From Phoronis australis (lineage: Eukaryota > Phoronida > Phoronidae), in NCBI GenBank assembly GCA_002633005.1, contig NMRA01000063.1:1144457-1208456 (forward strand): 64,000 nt of DNA, in the 5' to 3' direction. Below, one piece after another: positions 12,458-21,400 of this stretch (position 1 is its first letter; each line of letters starts with the position of its first letter). A program made the translations under genes and the position numbers. The notes beneath the pieces were generated by a model that saw nothing but the letters and a program-made list of their open reading frames with translations, was not told the origin of the DNA and searched no databases.

Positions 12458-15400
12458 GTAAATTTCCGTTTGAGATTTTTTTCAATTAATAATTTAAGCC
12501 AGTTAGTTGTAAGGGAGTCAGTGAGGTAAGACTAAGACCTGCCTCCCGTTCAGTAACGCTAGGACCTCGTTAACAAGCAAGACTTCGCGAGATTACGTGC
12601 CGTGCGTGCGTTCAGTAACGTTAGGACCTAGCTAAAATCTAGCCAAAGTCACGTGTTCTCATTTAAAATACACGGCCTTATCTCACGTAATCTCACGAAG
12701 TCTTGCTTTTTAGCTAGGTCCTAGCAGTACTGAACGGGAGGCTGGCATGCGTTCAATAACGCTATGTAGTGAGACGTTATTTGACCTGTCTCACTGCTGC
12801 ACTGGCCTTCTGCCAAGCGCGCCATCTGTCAGCATCGAGAGACGACTGTTGTTCGTCTTTGCGACTGTCCGGCCCATATACCGGTATGTAAGGTAAGACA
12901 CCTTGGGAATTCACTACAGCTAGGACCTAGCCAGAGTGATCTTATTTAAAATACACGGCAATATCTCATGTAATCTCGCGAAGTCTTGCTTTTTAGCGAG
13001 GTCCTAGCGTTACTGAACAAGAGGCGGGTGTATGGTAATTCGAATCTGCAGTCTGGTGTAAACAACAATCATCATTCTAATTTAGTTAGTCCACCCACAG
13101 CTTGCCCAATGGTTATGTCATGGGGCAGGGTTTGTAGTCTTCATTGGTAACTGGTCAGCCGCTAGGCAATATCACTTGTGGATGCCGTGCAAGGCCTACA
13201 AACAAGCAAACCTAGGCGTGGTGCCAAGGTTTAAAGCTGCATACTAAAATAAATATACAGGTTTGCGCTGATGTGGGTGAAAAATTGACCAAATAAAATC
13301 ATAAAACAGCGTCACCTATTGGCCAGTTTCTTTTTTCTTCTATTCCTCATCCAGCTCTTCTTCCATGATGATGCGTACAATAACATATCACAACAGATTA
13401 TGGGAATTGGTTTCATTTCGTCATAATTTTTATGCACCCACATATAGATATCTATATGTGGGTGTTTATTGCCATCATCATTCACTGGGAACCTGGGCGT
13501 CCCGCGTCTGCAGCTGTATCTCCTAAACCCCTTGCAGGATCTTAATGAGATTTAGTAGGTGTGTTCCTAAACCCCTTGCAGGATCTTAATGAGATTTAGT
13601 AGGTGTGTTCCTATGAAGCTGTATCTCCTAAACCCCTTGCAGGATCTTAATGAGATTTAGTAGGTGTGTTCCTATGAAGCTGTATCTCCTAAACCCTTGC
13701 AGGATCTTAATGAGATTTAGTAGGTGTGTTCCTATGAAGCTGTATCTCCTAAACCCCTTGCAGGATCTTAATGAGATTTAGTAGGTGTGTTCCTATGAAG
13801 CTGTCACAGGATGACGACTATTTTCGGACCAATCTGACTACCGCTATTCCCCCTAGTAGTAATTTTGGTTTTTTTACGGTTGCGTCTGTATCTTTGTAAT
13901 TCTTGGATGGATCTTCGTAGAATTTGGCAAATACCAGGGTTTTCCATAGATGGGCAACTCCGTGAAAAGGTCAACCCAGAGACAAAAAATTACAATTGTG
14001 GCTACACTAACATTTCTGGTCTCATCTGAAAGCCCATTCTATCTAGTTTCAGGACCCATCTTAAACTGTCCTATCACTTCCAATGTTTTGCCTAAATGGA
14101 CCCATTTTTGGAGATCACTTGACCCGAAAATTTTCATGTGTGTTGCTAATTTTTGTCATAAAAAGCTAATTATGGGGTTTTCACTACTATCTAATTTGTG
14201 CAATCACATGAACCCCAAACTTTATAAAAAATAACATTACAACTTTGGCGCATCACTGACCTATTGGGGTCAAAGGTCAAATCCTGGGTATCATGGTCCC
14301 ATACGTCTTGTCACAAAAAAGTGTTAAAAAGTTACATCGAAAATTTTTAATCAAAATTAAAATAATGTCAGATTCTCTTTTAACTTGTTACTCAATACTA
14401 TTGCCCAAAATTTTGTATCCCAGAGATTATTCTTTTAGTTAGAAATTGCGTGACAGACGTACAGCAAATTTGTACGTCCGTCACTCCCATGAAATTGCAA
14501 TTTTTCATCCAATAAAAATAGCCTTATTACTTTCTAAACTTGCATAAGATAAAATGTATCTCACACCTGAGAACCTTGAAACGATAAAATATTACAAAGG
14601 CAGCTTTAAAATTAAGTGAAGTTGTTACAGATTTTAGCTAAATGCATTGATTTTTTACAATTTCAAAAGTATTTGTAGAAAAGTTATAGTTTACAATGTC
14701 ATCTAGTTATTCTTAGTAGAATTCAACTTATTGAAATCAAACAGTTGGACCACATTGTAAAATGTAAATAAAATGAAATGTTAATTTAATGAACTTATTG
14801 TTTTTCTGTTAGTACCCTGTGTTATCGGTAGTTAAGAAATGGGATTGTCATTCACATTAATAGAAACCTGTTTGCCATGTTTCCATCAATGATTTTTAAC
14901 AGTTTCGAGTCCATTTGTGGCGTTTGCCTCTTTATCCGCTAAAGTACTTGGAGGGTTATTATGAAAATTGGCAGATACATCCATGATGAGAAGGCCACAG
15001 CTGTCGTTGATATTCAGATGGGTTGCCCTACTTTTCATCTACGGCTATGTCTCCTTAACCATTTTTAGGATGCTATAATATAAGTTTTTCATGGTTCGTG
15101 GCAATGTTGAGCAGGTAAAAATTCACTTGCTACGAACTTGTAGTTGATTACTCGGATGTTTCCACCCTCATCTGAGGGTCTTTTTCAACGAGTGAATTAC
15201 CCGTGCTTTGTTGACCAAATCCAGAATGGGGTCATATGCTCGTGGGAGATGTAGACCTTGGTCTCAGTTCATGGTGGGCTGTCTGTTCCTGATGGCTTCT
15301 TAAACTTTTCAAGAGAACCAATGTTCCTTTCTGGCTAGAACTTGATTATCCATGTCTGCAGTTTGGTCATACTGTGGACAGGGGCAATGTCCACCATGAA

Positions 15401-18400
15401 CCAAGACCAAGGTCTACAGCTCCCCCTCGTATATGACCCCATTGTAGATCTAGGTCAACAGTGCGCGGGGTTGAAAAAGATCCTTAGATGAGGGTGAAAA
15501 CGTCATGAGTCATCAACTACAACAAGTTCGTAGTAAGTGAGCTTTTACCTGCTCAATTTTAGGATCATTATGAAATTTGGCAGATGTGTTCCTATGGAGC
15601 TGACAACAGTTTCAGACCCATTCGACTACCACTGTGCCCCCATGTGGCAGTTTTAGTTGTTTACATTTGCCTCTTGAATTTTGGGAATGCGTTGATGGAT
15701 TTTTGTAAAATTTGTAAAATAGGTTTCTATTAAGGAGATAATGATGGTCTGCCATTTTCGTATGGGTTTGATGTATTTTTGCATCACCTAGTGGCTATTT
15801 TTAGTTTTCCCAGTGACAATGATTTCTGGACGGATTTGACAACTGTAATGCTTCCTTGTGACGATTTTTGTCTTTTTTGCTTCCTCAGCTATATCTCCTT
15901 ACTCCTTTGAAGTATCTTTGCTAAATTTTGCAGGAATTAGTTTTATATTATACGGCTACTTAAGACTTATGGATGCTTCTGACTATCGCTGTACACATAC
16001 CTCTCTTGTTTTCTTCCATTAACAGATTATTTAAACATTCTTTAGTGTTTTTAAATGGAAATAAATACCTTTGAATTTTGAACTTGTAAGATTTGTTATC
16101 TATGAAGACTGGTCGAGCATATCATTTGCTTAAAGACACAAGAGCAACGCGGAGCGTTGAAATGCGCCCACGAATGCACTGCAAACGGTGTGCTTCTAAG
16201 GTGGCCACTAGATAGTGCAAAATATTTTGAATCCAGCGGAAGCCAAAAAAACAGACTTAAAAATAGTAAAAATGGCCACTAGATGGCGCAAAATGCCTCA
16301 AATTCATCCGAAAATGAGAGGATAGCGTCAGCTCATTAATAGATGCCTATGTGCGAAATTTCGTGAAAATTGGTTTAGGACCTTTGAATATACAGAGGCA
16401 AATGTAAAAAACTGAAATTGCCACAAGGGGGCACAGCAGGCCTTTATCCAGGATTTCGAAAATAGGGTGTCCAAAATGAGGTTCCCAATATTCCAGGGCG
16501 TCCATGATTCCGACGCATAACCCCCCACCACCAGCAATCCCCCCAAACACAGATTTTTTTACAAAAAATGCATAGACCAAGCGGTTTTTACATCTAAGTT
16601 TACAAAACAGCCTTCTGTATTGAGCATTATTACTAAAAAAACTGTAGACCCAGTGTGAGCATAGCATAGTATTATACATTGTATATTTCTTCCTGGTTTG
16701 AAAAAAGAGCCCCCCACTGTGAGCCTTCAGAGGCTTCCTAGTATTCATTGCAATGTGCGAGTCCATACTTGAAAGGTTCCTATTGAAAGTGGGCGTGCAA
16801 ATGATACATTGGGCATCCTTGCCAGGGCATCCAGATTAGTGCTAGGGCGACCAAATGGATGCCCAGGACGTACGCTGCATAAAGGCCTGGGGCACAGCAG
16901 TATTTGGGTCCGTCCGAAACTTTTCGCCCTCTGTCGTCAACCCCATAGGAACACACCTGCCAAATTCCAATAAGATCCCACAAGGGGTTTAGGAGATACA
17001 GCCACAGACGCCCAGACAGAGATGACGGCAATATGCACCCATATATTAATATGTGGGCGCATAGAAATGGGGAACAAAGATCCTTCGTGTTTGTTCAGAA
17101 AGTTTTCAACAGAAAAGTGCGATCACGAAAGCTTTGTGGGTTTAGTCAGTCATGCTAAAGACACTTTATAACATCTGAGATGCTGTAAAGTACCTCATAA
17201 ATCAAGGCCAGTGCCAGAGGATGAGCTCCTACTAACCTAACTGAGCAGCACCAGTCCTGGGATCAAATCATATGCGATGTTCACAGAAGAGAATTTGGTG
17301 CCGGATTTCACCCAAGCAGAAGGTGTTGTACCCTGAACACCTAAAATGACAGTCAGTCCAGTGGCATAGCGAGCACCTCCTTGCCCCCGCCGACACCTCA
17401 AGTGGCACACCCTCACACCACACCACCCCAGTCAGTAGCTGTGTAACCCCCCCAGTCACCAGATGCCTGGTGCCCCCCCCTTGGACAACACCTGTTTGGC
17501 ACCCCCTTCAGCAGGCGCCCTAGAGCACGTGACCCCCTCCCCCCTTTCTACACCACTAGAGGCTGTTAGAAATCCTGACCTTTATTTGTTGAACTTAGTT
17601 GACCTAATGTCTGTCACTAACTGAGTCATTAACAATTTTTTTTTCCATGAATTGTTTTCTATTGACCTTGAATGTTTGCCCCACTGTTGAAAATTCGATT
17701 CGTTGTCGTGGGTGACGGGGGCAACCGGCAGAAACTAAAATTTATAGCAATCTCGGGGACATTACAATATGAACGCAAAATTACAATAAGTTTTGACCGA
17801 ATTGATGAATTTTTGCACTGAACAGAGGGCCATGGCCCCCTTGGGTGCCCCCTCCCCCTTCCTATGCCAGTGGCTCTCACAACAAAGATAAAAATGGGAG
17901 CAAGGCAGATTGGGCTTCTAGTCATGTCAACAGTCTCCATGGAAACAAACAGCAATGCCATCTATAATATAGACAAAGCAGTAATAAATTAGGTACAATT
18001 TTTTATAATAAGTAATAATCATCAGTGTGGTTTTCAGGGAATGGTAATTAGTAATGCCGTCTTCTTTTTCTCTAAGATACAAGCTTTTTACGTTATGTTT
18101 TGCAAGCTAATTACATGTTCCAAGAGCCCCCCCCCCTTCCATTGGTGGTTGTGGTGCAACTGAGAACTGGCAAATGGGACCAAATGCAGTTTTTGTAATG
18201 CTTCATAAGACTTTTTAGTTTAGATTATGAACAGGTTAGGAATGGCTGAACAAATTATAAGGTCAGTTTTTGGAAAGGCGGAATGTGGCTGCTAGAGTCC
18301 AAAATTTGGCCGAAAACGGCTTTAGAGAAAACCTTCAAAATAGCCGTTTTTGCTACACAAAATGAAAGTATACAAATTTGAAAATGAATTTTGAAAATTG

Positions 18401-21400
18401 TGCCATTAAATTTTTCAATCACAGTCCTTTCAAAGCATATCACTCATTTTTATCAGCTTCTATATACATGCTACTAAAATGCATTCAATCACAGTCCTTT
18501 CAAAGCATATCACTCATTTTTATCAGCTTCTATATACATGCTACTAAAATGCATTCAAATGTGTCTACTTTGACGCCCAATTTTGCAACTTTTTTACATG
18601 TTACCAAACCAAACTTGTGCTAAGTCTAAAAAAATCTGTGATTTTGGATATAGACTCTACCTGTTGGTTTTGATGTGGAGTCAATCTTAATTTCTATTGC
18701 AGGTATATACGTCTGTTCCAAGTGTGACAACGAATTGTTTTCCAGTACTCGTAAATTCCAGCACTCCTCAGCATGGCCAGCGTTCACTCACCCAATACGG
18801 CCAGACAGTCTCCATAAATATGAAGAGTCAAAGAGGGCACTGAAGGTCTGTACCGGGCTTTGGATTCTTCTTATCATGTGCAATCAATAAAGCTTCATAA
18901 TAAGGCCCAATAGCTGATGCTGGTCTGTTTTCTTTTTTCTATAATGGAGTCAGTCGCATGGTATTTTTTCTTAGTTGCTCACTGTTTGAAAAAATGAAAA
19001 TAAACCCGAGATGAAAAAATGGTGCAGGTTTTGTTTTGTTTACTCGTTGTTTGGAAAATCATAGCAGCTTTACAAGCCTTGCTTACTCTTGCTTACATGT
19101 CTTTGCAGCTTTACAAACCTTGCTTACTCTTGCTTTCATGTCTTTGCAGCTTTACAAACCTTGCTTACTCTTGCTCTCATGTCTTTGCAGCTTTACAAAC
19201 CTTGCTTACTCTTGCTTTCATGTCTTTGCAGCTTTACAAGCCTTGCTTACTCTTGCTTTCATGTCTTTGTACAGCATTACAAAAAAAACACAAGGCCTTG
19301 GCTGAAATTGAAACAGTCAGTTTTTTTAGCCTGTGAATGCTTGTCTCAAAATGAGTGAAAGTGAGACCACAACCAATATGCTTTTGTGGCTTAAACTAAG
19401 ATTAAGGAAAATCTTCCTAGCGGTATTAAAGCTTTATCTTCTGTTCAAAAGCAAGTTACTTAGGCCACTTATGAAATTCATCTTTAAGATCAAAACTTTT
19501 TACAGAAAGGCACAACTTTAATGTCACTTTAACTATTTTAGAATAAATTAATTTTCAGATAATCTACATTTTATTTCTGGTAAATGTTTTAATAATGTTC
19601 AACGGAATAAGTTATTTTCATGACCACTGGAGTGCCACTCGTTCCACAAATAACTTTACATTTGGCCTTCCTGTTGAACACTTCCTGTTGAACACTTCCT
19701 GTTGAACACTTCCTGTTGAACACTTCCTGTTGAACACTTCCTGTTGAACACTTCCTGTTGAACACTTCCTGTTGAACACTTCCTGTTGAACACTTCCTGT
19801 TGAACACTTCCTGTTGAACACTTATGGCTGCAGTAGTGCATGTGACTAATAGGTTGAAGACTGGATGACTCGCATTCATTAAAATTGCTTGTAATGACTT
19901 AATACTGGTCCGTACTCTATAGGAACACTCTAGAAAACTGAAAACAGATAACACTAATGACAATTGTTTACATGTATATAACTTCCGACATTTCAATGTT
20001 AAATCAACCCAAAATTCAGGATGATAGAAAACCCACAAAACTTTAAAAGGGCCACAACTAATCGTGACCTACAGAAAACAGTTTGACCCGAGTAGTAGCA
20101 GTAAATACACACATGATCAAAACTACCTTCAAAGGATGAGTTCAGTAGAGTCCAAGGTTGCTATTCAGTGATGCCCTAGCATTCAGCTCAACAATGGCAA
20201 GGCTATTTGATGGTCAACTATAATTTGGTACATGCCTTAGTCTTCACCTAATCTCCTACTTGTCATGCCAACATCAAACAGACCACACTGACAATGGACT
20301 GCTGGTTTGCACTTGATTTCTTAATAATATTCAGTTGATGACAGGAAGCACTCCTGGATGAGTCAGCATGTCTCATGTTGCATGTATGGCTTAAGATGTG
20401 AGCTCCACTGTCAGTCTCACTTCAGTATTGCTGCTACGTATATCAGTGTTAATGTCAGAAGTTGACTGTGGGTTTAGTTTAAAAGGTAGCTATGCTTTGT
20501 GACTGCCCGTGGATGGCAAGAGAATGATAAAATCCAATAATTAATTTATTATTTAATAACCACTAAGTAATGCAAGTGAAACCTGGTGTTATTAAAGAAC
20601 ACTAACGCTGAAGAAGTGTAACTACGCTAGCACGCTCTGTAAGGATAACTTCAATCAATTTACCATAAATAATCTAACGTCTTATCTGCTATCCAAGCTG
20701 TAAGACTCGACACTCGTTGGATGACAGTCCTGTTGGTCAATCTTCAAACTAACACACTCTATACAGCAACACTGTACTTGCTGGTCATAGTTCCAAGTTT
20801 GTAGTATCGTTGTACCCTCGATACACTAAGGTGGTCACACTCCTTTGTGACACAACGACATCTGTAGGCAGTATCTGACCTCCCACATTTCCTCTTGCTG
20901 GTCACAGTCCCTCGTGATGCAACACGTGCAGGCAGTATCTTACTACCCATGATTCCTCTTGCTGGTCACAGTCCCTCGTGATGCAACACGTGTAGGCAGT
21001 ATCTTACTACCCATGATTCCTCTTGCTGGTCACAGTCCCTCGTGATGCAACACGTGTAGGCAGTATCTTACTACCCATGATTCCTCTTGCTGGTCACAGT
21101 CCCTCGTGATGCAACACGTGTAGGTAGTAATTTACCACCCATGCAGCAAGTGACAAACTCTTAATTAACTTTCTGTTCGTTAACCCTTGCCCAGATCCTC
21201 TTTAGAATCTTCCACGAGATGGCTCTGTTGTACTATTTATTCAGTACACTGAAGCAAATCCTATAGCTTCAACTACCAAATTCCATCTGGCTATTTTCCA
21301 GTTTTCTGCTCAAATTATAATAATGCACTTACTTAATGATTGCCTAATAAAAACCACATGATCTTATCTAACCAATCATTTGCTGTTATTATCTGAAGTT

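Larger units (their letters stand above)
13432..16020 (-). repeat. Modular CTCF-motif repeat, diverged - strand copy
   Basis: Starts, as read on +, with the terminal hairpin around CCACATATAGATATCTATAT, then CGTCCCGCGTCTGCAGCTG and the block CTCCTAAACCCCTTGCAGG. A central part (about 14000-14880) no longer resembles the family, and modules resume near 14890. Module sites are degraded (CCCCCTAGTAGT near 13848, CATCACCTAGTGGC near 15787). It includes the expanded 61-bp array and is interrupted by the 450-bp inverted-repeat element. Confidence 0.65.

Noticed and set aside
13505-13803. CRISPR-like array
   Set aside because: Units are directly adjacent without unique spacers, in a eukaryotic intron.
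16347-16766. 139-codon - strand frame
   Set aside because: Spans the boundary of the hAT-like insertion and its host repeat.
19019-19358. Three overlapping open frames of 89-105 codons
   Set aside because: They run through a 41-bp minisatellite without stop codons; all three frames are open, so there is no coding signal.
19589-20038. 149-codon - strand frame with repeated CSTGSVQQEVFNRK-type peptide
   Set aside because: Product of the 14-bp tandem repeat, which gives the same peptide in every reverse frame.
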